The position numbers were made by a program, and so were the translations under genes. From Bacteroidales bacterium (GTDB lineage Bacteria > Bacteroidota > Bacteroidia > Bacteroidales > WCHB1-69): a stretch of DNA of 64,000 bases. The stretch is from NCBI GenBank assembly GCA_024686335.1, contig JAILCI010000044.1:1-64000 (forward strand), written 5' to 3'. The notes beneath the pieces are model-generated. The model did no database searches and was not told the DNA's origin. It saw nothing but the letters and a program-made list of their open reading frames with translations. Below are positions 25,934-37,696 of this stretch, in pieces; within the stretch, counting starts at the first letter, position 1, and the number at the start of each line of letters is the position of its first letter.

Positions 25934-26251
25934 GGAGTTATGTACCTGATGGCACCATGTATGCCCAAGTTTGTTGCTGATAGACATTTTCTTTAGGGAG
26001 ACAAGGGCTTCATAGCAGGCGACTTCCATAATTATAATTCTTCAACTTTTCTCTTGATAGAAAAGTTGCCAAAAGATCAAGCCGACAAGAATACCGCCCG
26101 CTCTGTCCGCCCTCTGACATCGGCGGCAAACGGGAACAAAAATGCAGCATGTAGCAAACGGAAAAATACAGGGAAGGCATGCATTTTGGGGTTATAATGC
26201 TTTTTTTTGACTTTGAACCCATCTTTGTTGTGCCATCTTGTATATAACTCC
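25934..26251. mobile_element. MITE-like element, copy B (318 bp)
   Basis: The ends GGAGTTATgTACctGATGGCAC (left) and its reverse complement on the right agree at 19 of 22 positions. It carries the core hairpin at 26043-26068 and no coding sequence. The element fills the gap between convergent genes. TAGTTT occurs just outside both ends, a possible short target duplication. Confidence 0.8.
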
Positions 26252-26257
26252 CTAGTT

Positions 26258-28894
26258 TTAATCGAAAACAACAAACGTCACCTTGAAAGGCTTAAAATCC
26301 TTCAGTGTGAATTTTGGCTTTTCATTCTGAAGATTTGCCGGGTCATAATAAGCGATTATCTTTTTACTTTCATTCGGTCTCAAGACAAAATAGTTGTCTG
26401 AATAGCGAATAGGCGTTTGAGCATCAGTCTCCAGACAAACACCGTAATGAAGAGCTTTGGATGTTAGCGTTATCTCAGCAAAATCATCATAATAGGTCAC
26501 TTTTTGCTGGATTTCATCCTGCGGAAGCGTCAACTCGCCCAACGTAGTAAAGAAAAGTGTGCGCTCTGCATGCTTTTTACCATCGATAAAGAGTTCCACT
26601 TTGGCAAAGACATCGTTAGCAGTCTTTGAATAGTCAGCGATATTCAGAGAAAGAACTTTGAGAGATTTGTCGCTGGACACCTTTTTCTTAACAGACTGGA
26701 CCTCTGTCATAGGAGTGCCGTTCATTTTCAGAATTTGCCACTTCAACTCGCAAGAGACATCTTTCAGGCTATCATTGACGATATAGATGTCTGCTTTACT
26801 GTATTTCTCTTGCGGATCGACGCAGAGAGCCACATTTTGGAAAGCCTCTTTGAACTGATAATGCAAGGCTTTCCAGCGGCCTGTATAGTCGATGCTGCTC
26901 CATGAAGCAACGGGCCAGCAGTCGTTGACCTGCCAGCAGAGTGTTCCGCGGCAATGGTCATGCTGGAAACGGTGAGCATCAATAGCCCGGCGAATACCCA
27001 AAGCTTGCACCAATTGGCTTCTGTAGGAGAACTCCTTCAAATCCCAATAGGTATTCTCACCGAGTTCCTCCTCCATGGCTTTGCCGATAATCTCCACACC
27101 ACGCCCATGTTTCTGATGATTGCGCATAACGGGAGATTTGAGATTCTGCTGATCAGTTGATGCAAAAGTCTCTATCGTGCTCATAGCCGGATATGACTGG
27201 AATCCATATTCAGACATAAAGCGGCCCGTTTTCTCCTTCCATACGTCGAAGGGTTGCTCGCCCCACCAGACGCCCCAGTAGTGAGAGCAGCCATGTGTAC
27301 AGCACTCTGGGTGTCCCCAGCCGAAAACTGGCGATGAGTGTACGTATGGGGTCTTGGGAGACCACTCCTTCACCTCATTGGCCAATAACTCTTCAAAGAG
27401 TTTGCTGTAGTCTTGATGCAGTTTGGCATCCGTAGCTTCATCATAACCGAGGGCCGTTTGCCATCCCCAGTCTTCCAGACCATTATGCACCTCATTGTTG
27501 CCACAGAAGACGGCAATGCAGGGATGGTTACGCAACCGTTTGAGTTGGTGAATGGCTTCGAAGTCGACATTGCGAAGAAACGACTTATCGGCGGGATAGA
27601 GGTTGCAGGCAAACATGAAATCTTGCCATACCAGCAGTCCCAACTCATCACAATAGTTATAGAAAGCATCATCCTCGTAAATGCCACCGCCCCAAACTCG
27701 TACCATATTCATATTCACCTCTTTACAATCATTCAAAAGACGATAATAGGGGTCGTTATCAGCACAAAGTGTGCCCACATAAGAGGAGGCAGGAATCCAA
27801 TCGGCGCCCCGCGCGAAGAAGGGTTTACCGTTGACCTTGAAGGCGAAAGACTCACCTATGCTGTCCTTTTCTCGAATCAGTTCAATAGTCCTCAAACCAT
27901 GTCTGACCACATACTGATCCTCAAGTTTTTTATTCTGGACCTTGACAGAGTATGTATAGAGATGCTGCTCACCCATACCATTAGGCCACCACAATTTTGG
28001 ATTGGGAATCATAACGGGAACTTCAATCAGATTTTCGCCTGGCTCAAGAGTTGCCTTCTGCTCTATTTTGGCAGCACGGCCATCCTCTCCTATCACTTCG
28101 ATCTCAACATTGACTTTTTCATGTTTTGATGCAGTAGAAAGTACCTCAAGAGACACAGCAGTCAGCCACCCCTTCCCCTTCTCAAAAGTGGGGACGCTAT
28201 CATAAACATAAACATTTTCGATTTTCATGTCGTTGAAGCTCTCCAGACGCACATTCTTCCAGATGCCGCAGGTGATAAGTTTCGGGCCCCAGTCCCAGCC
28301 AGACTCATACTGCGCTTTACGGGTGAAGACTCGCTTGTCGGGCATCTTATAGGGTAATTTTTCTGCCGCAGCCTCTTCCATAGGCACAGAAGGATAGAAC
28401 TTGACTATAAGCTCATTGCTTTTATCCTTCAATACATCATCAACATTGAACTGCCATTGGCGGAACATATTGTTCAGCAATGTGGCATTATCCTCCTTGT
28501 TCATGGATTCAAGAAGTTGGCCATTCAGCCATACTTCAGCATAAGTGTCGAGACCATCAAAAACAAGCCAATTGACGTTGTATTTAGCGCCGTCGCCAGC
28601 ACAATCCGCATCAAAGATGAGACGATAGGTCCAAGTACTGTCTGCAATCCATTGGACAGAATCCTCGTTAGTGCCATAGTATGGATCTGGAATCAAATCG
28701 TTGGCCAGCAGGTCCGTGTGGATACTACCTGGCACAGTGGCTGGATACCACTCTCCATTATATTGAAACTGCCAAGCATTGCTAATGCAGCCCGACTTGC
28801 TGTCGAGACTTTGGGAATGCACGGCAGGTTGTCTCTCCGTTTTGCAAGCACATAGACAACAGACGGCAATTAAGGCCAAGAGGATCTTTTTCAT
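26258..28894 (-). CDS. Beta-mannosidase, glycoside hydrolase family 2, lipoprotein
   Basis: An 878-residue GH2 enzyme with a lipobox signal (CCLCACKTE), so probably anchored in the cell envelope. The N-terminal sugar-binding domain holds WLVFDGLDTYAEVWLNG and the Ig-like domain EVEVIGE-type strands; the TIM barrel has HPCIAVFCGNNEVHNG with the acid/base glutamate and GRFMSEYGFQSYPAM with the nucleophile glutamate. Beta-mannosidases release mannose from mannan oligosaccharides or from the core of N-glycans; the latter would complement the PNGase F-like gene 10 kb away (inference). It begins 18 bp after the nitroreductase gene and ends 6 bp from the MITE. Confidence 0.9.
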   Translation of the reverse strand: MKKILLALIAVCCLCACKTERQPAVHSQSLDSKSGCISNAWQFQYNGEWYPATVPGSIHTDLLANDLIPDPYYGTNEDSVQWIADSTWTYRLIFDADCAGDGAKYNVNWLVFDGLDTYAEVWLNGQLLESMNKEDNATLLNNMFRQWQFNVDDVLKDKSNELIVKFYPSVPMEEAAAEKLPYKMPDKRVFTRKAQYESGWDWGPKLITCGIWKNVRLESFNDMKIENVYVYDSVPTFEKGKGWLTAVSLEVLSTASKHEKVNVEIEVIGEDGRAAKIEQKATLEPGENLIEVPVMIPNPKLWWPNGMGEQHLYTYSVKVQNKKLEDQYVVRHGLRTIELIREKDSIGESFAFKVNGKPFFARGADWIPASSYVGTLCADNDPYYRLLNDCKEVNMNMVRVWGGGIYEDDAFYNYCDELGLLVWQDFMFACNLYPADKSFLRNVDFEAIHQLKRLRNHPCIAVFCGNNEVHNGLEDWGWQTALGYDEATDAKLHQDYSKLFEELLANEVKEWSPKTPYVHSSPVFGWGHPECCTHGCSHYWGVWWGEQPFDVWKEKTGRFMSEYGFQSYPAMSTIETFASTDQQNLKSPVMRNHQKHGRGVEIIGKAMEEELGENTYWDLKEFSYRSQLVQALGIRRAIDAHRFQHDHCRGTLCWQVNDCWPVASWSSIDYTGRWKALHYQFKEAFQNVALCVDPQEKYSKADIYIVNDSLKDVSCELKWQILKMNGTPMTEVQSVKKKVSSDKSLKVLSLNIADYSKTANDVFAKVELFIDGKKHAERTLFFTTLGELTLPQDEIQQKVTYYDDFAEITLTSKALHYGVCLETDAQTPIRYSDNYFVLRPNESKKIIAYYDPANLQNEKPKFTLKDFKPFKVTFVVFD

Positions 28895-28912
28895 AATGTG
28901 ATTTTTAATGAT

Positions 28913-29674
28913 TTATAAATCAGAAAGAAAGCCCTGTTTTCTCAATGCGTCCATGAGGACTTTAGCGAAGGCTTCATTGTCTTTTTTAGTATAGCGGCAT
29001 TGGGTAAAGACCTTGGCAAGATTATCGAGATTGTTTTCCTCGAGGATCTGTTTGGTCTCCTCGCAGCACTCCTTCTCAGCATAGAGTTTGCCGATAGCAA
29101 CCTTGTCGTAATCGTGATAGGTCTCGCGATGAATCATCGCTTCTACCGGAAGTTTGAGAGTCTTCTCGGGTTTAACTTGTGGATAACCCATGGGAATGCA
29201 AGCCACTGGGATTACATGCTTAGGCAGATTGAGGACCTCAATAAATTTATCCACGTTATAGGTGATCGTTCCGAGCCAGCAGAAGCCGAGACCAAGGGAT
29301 TCAGCTGCCACGCAGGCATTCTGAGCAGCGATGAGAGCGTCGATGACGGCCCAGTGATAGCTCTGCATATTGCTATAGGCTTCGGTGTCTGCATCGCGGA
29401 ACTCACAAAAACGGTTGAAACGGTTGAAGTCAGCGCAGAAGGTCAGGATAACTGGCGCTTGTGTGGCCATTGGCTGGTTGAAGTGAAGCGGAGCCATTTT
29501 TTTCTTCATCTCATCATCTTCGGTAACGATGATGCTAAAAAGCTGCATATTGCCCATCGTGGAGCCACTGCAGGCTGCCGCAAGGATTTGATCCAATACT
29601 TCTTTACTGATCTTCTGATCTGTATAATTTCTCACGCTAACGTGATTATACAAGGTTTGCAATGTGTCATTCAT
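28913..29674 (-). CDS. NfsA/FRP-type nitroreductase family flavoprotein
   Basis: A 253-residue FMN-dependent NAD(P)H oxidoreductase. The N-terminus VSVRNYTDQKISKEVLDQILAAACSGSTMGNMQ is the flavin-binding start of the family, followed by GLGFCWLGTITYN and the CIPMGYPQVKPEKTLKLP segment diagnostic of the NfsA-like clade. It can reduce nitro compounds, quinones or flavins; the physiological substrate is unknown. It is upstream of the beta-mannosidase gene (18 bp gap) and has a promoter box about 88 bp upstream. Confidence 0.88.
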   Translation of the reverse strand: MNDTLQTLYNHVSVRNYTDQKISKEVLDQILAAACSGSTMGNMQLFSIIVTEDDEMKKKMAPLHFNQPMATQAPVILTFCADFNRFNRFCEFRDADTEAYSNMQSYHWAVIDALIAAQNACVAAESLGLGFCWLGTITYNVDKFIEVLNLPKHVIPVACIPMGYPQVKPEKTLKLPVEAMIHRETYHDYDKVAIGKLYAEKECCEETKQILEENNLDNLAKVFTQCRYTKKDNEAFAKVLMDALRKQGFLSDL

Positions 29675-29761
29675 TGAATTACTATTTTTTCTACTTTAGA
29701 TTATTAAAATGAGAATATAAAGTTCTAATATTCAATAAGTAATGATTTCATATTCTCTCTG

Positions 29762-29769
29762 CAAATATA
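29762..29769 (-). promoter_or_regulatory. -7 box, nitroreductase promoter
   Basis: TATATTTG on the - strand, 87 bp upstream of the ATG at 29674. Confidence 0.5.
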
Positions 29770-29914
29770 TAAAAAAAGGTAATGGTATTGATTACCACAA
29801 TGTTCGAACTAATTGGTACAACTTCATATCTAGACATCAAAACGGGCATTATCGTGTGCTAAATATTATATAAGGTATTGTGATTCAACATATTAATACC
29901 CTGCCTTTCAGGCA

Positions 29915-29966
29915 CCCCTTCTAAAATAGAAGGGGAATGGCAGTGGGTCCGCACGGCCGTGCGGAC
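29915..29966. repeat. Two adjacent hairpins in the 29675-30154 gap
   Basis: CCCCTTCT-aaaat-AGAAGGGG (29915-29935) is followed by the perfect 20-bp palindrome GTCCGCACGGCCGTGCGGAC (29947-29966), the latter preceded by GTG. Apart from these and the promoter boxes, the 480-bp gap is AT-rich and shows no gene. Confidence 0.65.
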
Positions 29967-30103
29967 TATTGAAGTAATTGACTATTGCCTATTCATAGGA
30001 TTTTTATATATGACTCTAACAATGATATTTTGTTGCCAAAAATAGAGACTTCAACAAAATTCTTAATGAAACTAAATGTTCTCGGTTTTTTCATATATTT
30101 TTA

Positions 30104-30111
30104 TACTTTTG
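30104..30111 (+). promoter_or_regulatory. -7 box, PepSY-like gene promoter
   Basis: TACTTTTG, 43 bp upstream of the ATG at 30155. Confidence 0.65.
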
Positions 30112-30154
30112 CACCCATAAATTTTGCAGTTAGTACAAATCAAAACAATTAAAG

Positions 30155-30571
30155 ATGAAAAAGATTTTTTTAGTATTGCTTGGTTTTATAGCCATAAATG
30201 TGTTCGCTTCATGTGATAAAGTTATAACTGTCAATGATCTTCCCCAACAGGCACAACAATTTCTTAAACAACATTTTGAAGGTATAGATCCTGTTTCTGT
30301 CAGATTGGATGATGGAAAATATGAGGTCGTATTGAAAAATGGTACTGAGATAGAATTCAGCCGCAAAGGTGAATGGAGAGATGTGGATTGTCACACGACT
30401 CCCGTCCCAGCCGGTATCGTTCCTGATGCCATAGCCAACTATGTAGCCACCAAGTTTCCTGACAACTTCATCGTTAAAATCGACAGGGACAATAGAGATT
30501 ACGAAATCGAGTTGAACAATGACATTGATTTGACATTCGACTTAAAGGGTAATTTCCTGCACTTAGACTAA
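30155..30571 (+). CDS. PepSY-like periplasmic protein
   Basis: A 138-residue exported protein with signal sequence MKKIFLVLLGFIAINVFASC; the final FASC may be a lipobox. It has the two-repeat PepSY-like (PF11396) pattern: LPQQAQQFLKQHFEGIDPVSVRLDDGKYEVVLKNGTEIEFSRKGEW and again VPDAIANYVATKFPDNFIVKIDRDNRDYEIELNNDIDLTFDLKGNF. Such Bacteroidetes proteins are small periplasmic beta-lactamase-inhibitor-like folds of unknown function. It is monocistronic, with its own promoter box and a strong terminator just downstream. Confidence 0.85.
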   Translation: MKKIFLVLLGFIAINVFASCDKVITVNDLPQQAQQFLKQHFEGIDPVSVRLDDGKYEVVLKNGTEIEFSRKGEWRDVDCHTTPVPAGIVPDAIANYVATKFPDNFIVKIDRDNRDYEIELNNDIDLTFDLKGNFLHLD

Positions 30572-30591
30572 AATTGACAAATTAATACAAT

Positions 30592-30620
30592 AAAGCCCGC
30601 ATGATAGCGGGCTTTTTTTT
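30592..30620 (+). terminator. Rho-independent terminator
   Basis: AAAGCCCGC-ATGATA-GCGGGCTTT followed by a T-run; perfect 9-bp stem, 20 bp after the PepSY-like stop. Confidence 0.9.
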
Positions 30621-30716
30621 ATGGAAAACAATGGATGATTTTTAAACGCAGAGACGCAAAAAACGCAAAGTGATTATTACCTTGCGGAAATTATGTTTAA
30701 AACGTTAATAATTATT

Positions 30717-30736
30717 GGTCGATGTACACACCGACC
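30717..30736. repeat. Near-palindrome related to 5698-5717
   Basis: GGTCGATGTACACACCGACC has one mismatch in its stem and is followed by CTAC, the reverse complement of the GTAG prefix at 5694. Just upstream (30643-30670) is an AAACGCAGAGACGCAAA-type sequence that recurs inverted at about 54064-54090. Confidence 0.5.
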
Positions 30737-30756
30737 CTACAGTCGGCCATTATACT

Positions 30757-31629
30757 TTAATCGTTCCATTTGAACTTCCAGCGGCGATGGCTCCACAACC
30801 AGAATGCCGGATCTTGGCAAATAGTCTGCTCTAACAGATGTACATATTTTTCTGAAATTGCATATGGTTCCTCCTGCTGCGGCTGATCAGTGATAAGTTG
30901 CACTTCTACGCGATAACGTCCAAGGCGCTCTTTTACAACTTGATAATAGAGCACTGGAATATTGTATTTTCTAGCGAAATATTCAGGGCCATAGATAAAA
31001 CCAGTCTTCTGGTGCAAAAATTCGGTCACATAGCAACGGTGTTTGTCGTTAGGCGACTGGTCTGCGAGCATCATATAGGCTGTTGGGGCGCCAGACTCGT
31101 CATAACGGGCGAATGTTTCGCGAACGGTATCTGCAAAAACGACCTCAGTGCCGTAGCGCGTGCGAGCCTTGTTGACCAGTTTTTCAAAGACCTTGTCGCT
31201 GTTAGCCTTCCCCACTCCAACGCCATGGTGTTTGAACATATCATTCAACGCGATAATCATCCACTCCCAATCGTTATAATGAGAGGACATCAAAATCACG
31301 CTCTTACCTTGATCAAAATATTGATCAACTAATTCTGGATTGACGCAGCGATATCTATATTTCAGCAATTTACGGGGTAACGTCAACATTTTGATCATCT
31401 CCACCACCAGTTGGGACAAATGCCAGTAGTACCGATTCTTCAGTTTACGAATCTCAGCATTAGTCTTCTCGGGAAATGAATTATGGAGATTTTTCAAGAT
31501 GATTTTCCTACGATAACGCATCAGAAAATTAACAACCAAGTATATGGGAACTGCCAACACATAAAGCAGTGCCATCGGAAGAATTGATAGCGGATAGCAG
31601 ATGAACCATATTAGGAAGTAAGTCAGCAT
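30757..31629 (-). CDS. LpxL/HtrB-type lysophospholipid acyltransferase
   Basis: A 290-residue membrane-associated acyltransferase of the lipid A lauroyl/myristoyl transferase family. One N-terminal membrane segment precedes the catalytic HX4E motif in SSHYNDWEW (H-Y-N-D-W-E), and the family stretch YMMLADQSPNDKH and the C-terminal FWLWSHRRWKFKW are present. It would transfer a secondary acyl chain to lipid A or another lipid precursor at the inner membrane. It lies 15 bp downstream of a GmhB-containing fusion and in the same operon as ligA, linking it to LPS-related functions. Confidence 0.88.
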   Translation of the reverse strand: MLTYFLIWFICYPLSILPMALLYVLAVPIYLVVNFLMRYRRKIILKNLHNSFPEKTNAEIRKLKNRYYWHLSQLVVEMIKMLTLPRKLLKYRYRCVNPELVDQYFDQGKSVILMSSHYNDWEWMIIALNDMFKHHGVGVGKANSDKVFEKLVNKARTRYGTEVVFADTVRETFARYDESGAPTAYMMLADQSPNDKHRCYVTEFLHQKTGFIYGPEYFARKYNIPVLYYQVVKERLGRYRVEVQLITDQPQQEEPYAISEKYVHLLEQTICQDPAFWLWSHRRWKFKWND

Positions 31630-31644
31630 AGTTTTGTAATTATC

Positions 31645-34855
<3,211 letters not shown>

Positions 34856-36976
34856 TTATTTTAAGCCTCTGTTCTTTAAAAGAGGTTCAATAGAAGGCTC
34901 ATGACCGCGGAAAGCTTTATAGAGTGTCATGGCATCCTCTGTATTACCTTTCTCAAGGATATTAGTACGGAAAGAGGTGGCTGTAGCTGAGTCGAAGATA
35001 CCGTTCTCGCGGAAAGCCTCGTAGGCATCGTTGTCCAGCACGGCAGCCCATGTGTAGCTATTGTATCCAGCTGCATAACCGCCAGAGAAGACATGCTGGA
35101 AATAAGGACTCTTGTAACGAGAGATAATGGATGGGATAAGACCTATCTTATTCATGCTCTGATCTTCAAATGCAGGAAGAGAAATGTCTGTCTTGGTAGT
35201 TATAGTGTGGAAATCCATGTCGAGAAGAGATGCGGCAATAAGTTCGGTATTGATGAAGCCCTGACCAAATGTGGAAGCTGCTTCGATTTTCTGAATCAAA
35301 GAGTCGGGAATCACTTCACCAGTCTGATAGTGATGAGCATACTCCTTCAAAACAACAGGTTCAAAGGCAAAGTGCTCCATAAACTGTGAAGGCATTTCGA
35401 CAAAGTCGCGCGGCACATTGGTACCAGAAAGCGTCCGATAGTGGCAGTTGGAGAAGATGCTGTGGAGAGCATGTCCAAACTCGTGAAATAGGGTTTGCAC
35501 TTGGTCAACATTAAGCATGGAAGGTTTCTCGCCAGCCGGTTTTGTGAAGTTGAAGACCAAAGAGACAATTGGGATCAAGTTCTCACCTTCACGTGTATAA
35601 TACTGCTCACGGAAATTGGTCATCCATGCACCGGAGCGTTTGCTCTCACGTGGCAAGAAGTCCATGTAGACAATAGCGATAACGTCGGTACCATCATAAA
35701 CCTCAAAAGCTTTCACGTCAGGATGATAGATGGGAATCTCGGTATTCTCCTTGAAGGTGATGCCATACAGATTGTTGCAAACATAGAAAAGGCCCTTCAC
35801 TGCGGTATCCAAGGAGAAATAGGGACGAATATCCTCATCGTTGAGGTCATATTTCTCTTTTCTAAGTTTCTCGCTGTAGAAACGCCAGTCGTAAGCTTCC
35901 AGTTTAGCGCCAGGATAATCTTTAGCCAACATCTTCTGATAGTCGGCGGCCTCAACCTTTGCTTTTTTAAGGGCGGGTTCCCAGACTTGATTCAGTAATG
36001 AGTAGACAGCCTCAGGTGTCTTTGCCATACAGTTGTCAAGAACATAGGCAGCGTAAGAGTCAAAACCTAACATCTGCGCACGCTCCAAGCGAAGATTGAC
36101 GATTTCGTTAATAACAGCGGCATTGTCAAATTCACCTCCCAGACAACGGCTTGTATATGCAGTCCAGATCTCTTTACGAAGCTCACGATCTGCGCAGTTC
36201 ATCAAGAAAGGCTCCCATGTGGGCATATCCAAAGTGAAGACATATTTGCCTTTGTTCTTATCATCTTTCTTACCAACCTCTAGAGCGGTCGTAAGTTGGT
36301 TTTCGGTAAGACCTTTCAACTTATTCACATCGCTTACCACCAAATTGTAACCATTGGTAGCATCTAAGACATTATTACCGAATTTAAGAGTCAGTTTGGA
36401 AAGACGCTCATTGATTTCACGGAAACGAGCCTGTTTGTCTGCAGGTACATTTGCGCCACCACGGACAAAATCTTTGTAGATGACCTCCAGAAGACGTTTT
36501 TGCTCTTTATTGAGTTTCTCTTTGTCTTGATTGTCATAGACAGTCTTGATACGAGCAAAGAGTTTCTTGTTCAACATGATATCATCATTGTGCTTGGTCA
36601 ACATAGGGATGATGGTATCGGAAAGAGCTTTCATCTCATCATCGTTGCAGCACTCTGTCAAGTTCAAGAAAACACCACCTACCTTATTCAGCAGTTCTCC
36701 GCTATATTCAAACGGGATGATAGTATTGCCGAATGTAGGTTCCTCAGCATTAGCAACAATTGCTTCGATAGCCTCTTTCTGTTGTTTTATTCCCTCCTCA
36801 AAAGCAGGCAGGTAATGTTCCTTCTTAATCTCATCAAAAGGCGGCACTCCGTATGGGGTATTCCACTCTTTGAAAAAAGGATTGTCGTTTACAACTGGTT
36901 CCTGATTTTTCTTTCGACAACTGCTGCCGATTAATGCTGTGATTATCAAACACATAATTATTGGATAATGTTTCAT
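34856..36976 (-). CDS. M3 family peptidyl-dipeptidase (Dcp-like) lipoprotein
   Basis: A 706-residue zinc metallopeptidase with a lipobox (ALIGSSC), so probably periplasm-facing and membrane-anchored. The active site is in LFHEFGHALHS, HExxH plus the downstream glutamate region (FVEMPSQFMEHFA), and the family C-terminal FSGGYAAGYNSYTWAAVLDNDAYEAF is present. Dcp enzymes release dipeptides from the C-terminus of peptides and are common in peptide-fermenting Bacteroidetes. It precedes ligA by 9 bp and follows msrA by 49 bp on the - strand. Confidence 0.93.
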   Translation of the reverse strand: MKHYPIIMCLIITALIGSSCRKKNQEPVVNDNPFFKEWNTPYGVPPFDEIKKEHYLPAFEEGIKQQKEAIEAIVANAEEPTFGNTIIPFEYSGELLNKVGGVFLNLTECCNDDEMKALSDTIIPMLTKHNDDIMLNKKLFARIKTVYDNQDKEKLNKEQKRLLEVIYKDFVRGGANVPADKQARFREINERLSKLTLKFGNNVLDATNGYNLVVSDVNKLKGLTENQLTTALEVGKKDDKNKGKYVFTLDMPTWEPFLMNCADRELRKEIWTAYTSRCLGGEFDNAAVINEIVNLRLERAQMLGFDSYAAYVLDNCMAKTPEAVYSLLNQVWEPALKKAKVEAADYQKMLAKDYPGAKLEAYDWRFYSEKLRKEKYDLNDEDIRPYFSLDTAVKGLFYVCNNLYGITFKENTEIPIYHPDVKAFEVYDGTDVIAIVYMDFLPRESKRSGAWMTNFREQYYTREGENLIPIVSLVFNFTKPAGEKPSMLNVDQVQTLFHEFGHALHSIFSNCHYRTLSGTNVPRDFVEMPSQFMEHFAFEPVVLKEYAHHYQTGEVIPDSLIQKIEAASTFGQGFINTELIAASLLDMDFHTITTKTDISLPAFEDQSMNKIGLIPSIISRYKSPYFQHVFSGGYAAGYNSYTWAAVLDNDAYEAFRENGIFDSATATSFRTNILEKGNTEDAMTLYKAFRGHEPSIEPLLKNRGLK

Positions 36977-37025
36977 ATTTGAATTGATTTTTAATATTTT
37001 CGAAAAAAAGGATATGAATTATTAA

Positions 37026-37538
37026 TTACTTTTTCTTATTGGCTTGACGAGCAAAGAGAAAGAGTTCCTGAGGAAGATGACAATATCCGTCAGGATGTTT
37101 ATCAAGATAATCCTGATGATAAGCATCAGCGGGATAATAGTTGTGCAACTTCTCCACCTCAGTGACAATGGGCATGTCATACTGTTGTTGTTTTGTCTTA
37201 AAAACCTGCTGAATGAGAGGCAGTTCAGCCTCATCGGTATAATAGATGCCAGTCCTATAACGAGTGCCCACATCATGGCCCTGCTGATTCAACATGGTAG
37301 GGTCTATAGCGTGGAAGAACATGTCCAACAGGAAATCAAGCGACACAATGCTGTCGTCATAAACCACCTTGACGGTCTCGGCGAAACCAGTGTTATCGGT
37401 ATAAACCTCTTCGTATGTAGGATTATCCGTATGGCCGTTTGCGAATCCAGTCTCGGTGGAAACAACACCGTTGATCTGTTTGAAATAGTGCTCTGTGCCC
37501 CAGAAACAGCCGCCGGCAAGATAGATCTCTTTCGTCAT
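37026..37538 (-). CDS. msrA: Peptide-methionine (S)-S-oxide reductase
   Basis: A 170-residue MsrA that repairs methionine sulfoxide in proteins. The catalytic cysteine is C11 in LAGGCFWGTEHYF; the other family motifs are TGFANGHTDNPTYEEVYTDNTGFAETVKVVYDD, and DVGTRYRTGIYY. The C-terminal cysteine in GYCHLPQELF may serve as a resolving cysteine. There is no MsrB fusion and no signal peptide, so the enzyme is cytoplasmic. It has its own promoter box at 37562 and is divergent from ettA. Confidence 0.95.
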   Translation of the reverse strand: MTKEIYLAGGCFWGTEHYFKQINGVVSTETGFANGHTDNPTYEEVYTDNTGFAETVKVVYDDSIVSLDFLLDMFFHAIDPTMLNQQGHDVGTRYRTGIYYTDEAELPLIQQVFKTKQQQYDMPIVTEVEKLHNYYPADAYHQDYLDKHPDGYCHLPQELFLFARQANKKK

Positions 37539-37561
37539 TTTTTGAATGATTTTTCAACGTG

Positions 37562-37569
37562 CAAAGATA
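37562..37569 (-). promoter_or_regulatory. -7 box, msrA promoter
   Basis: TATCTTTG on the - strand, 23 bp upstream of the msrA ATG. Confidence 0.65.
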
Positions 37570-37660
37570 CATAAAAAACGGCAATAGAATGACTGGTTTT
37601 AGAGATAAAAATTATGAATAATTATTGGAGAATACGACTTGTAGGCTTGGAGTTTTTTTG

Positions 37661-37668
37661 TAAGTTTG
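37661..37668 (+). promoter_or_regulatory. -7 box, ettA promoter
   Basis: TAAGTTTG, 28 bp upstream of the ettA ATG; a CTTG at 19 bp spacing could be the -33 element. Confidence 0.65.
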
Positions 37669-37696
37669 CACTTTTATTAACGATAACTATTCAATT

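Noticed and set aside
27413-28129. 238-residue antisense ORF over the beta-mannosidase gene
   Set aside because: Antisense to a GH2 gene whose motifs are intact; no support of its own.
29675-30154. Possible tRNA or riboswitch in the 480-bp gap
   Set aside because: No cloverleaf or known riboswitch core was found; only hairpins and promoter boxes.
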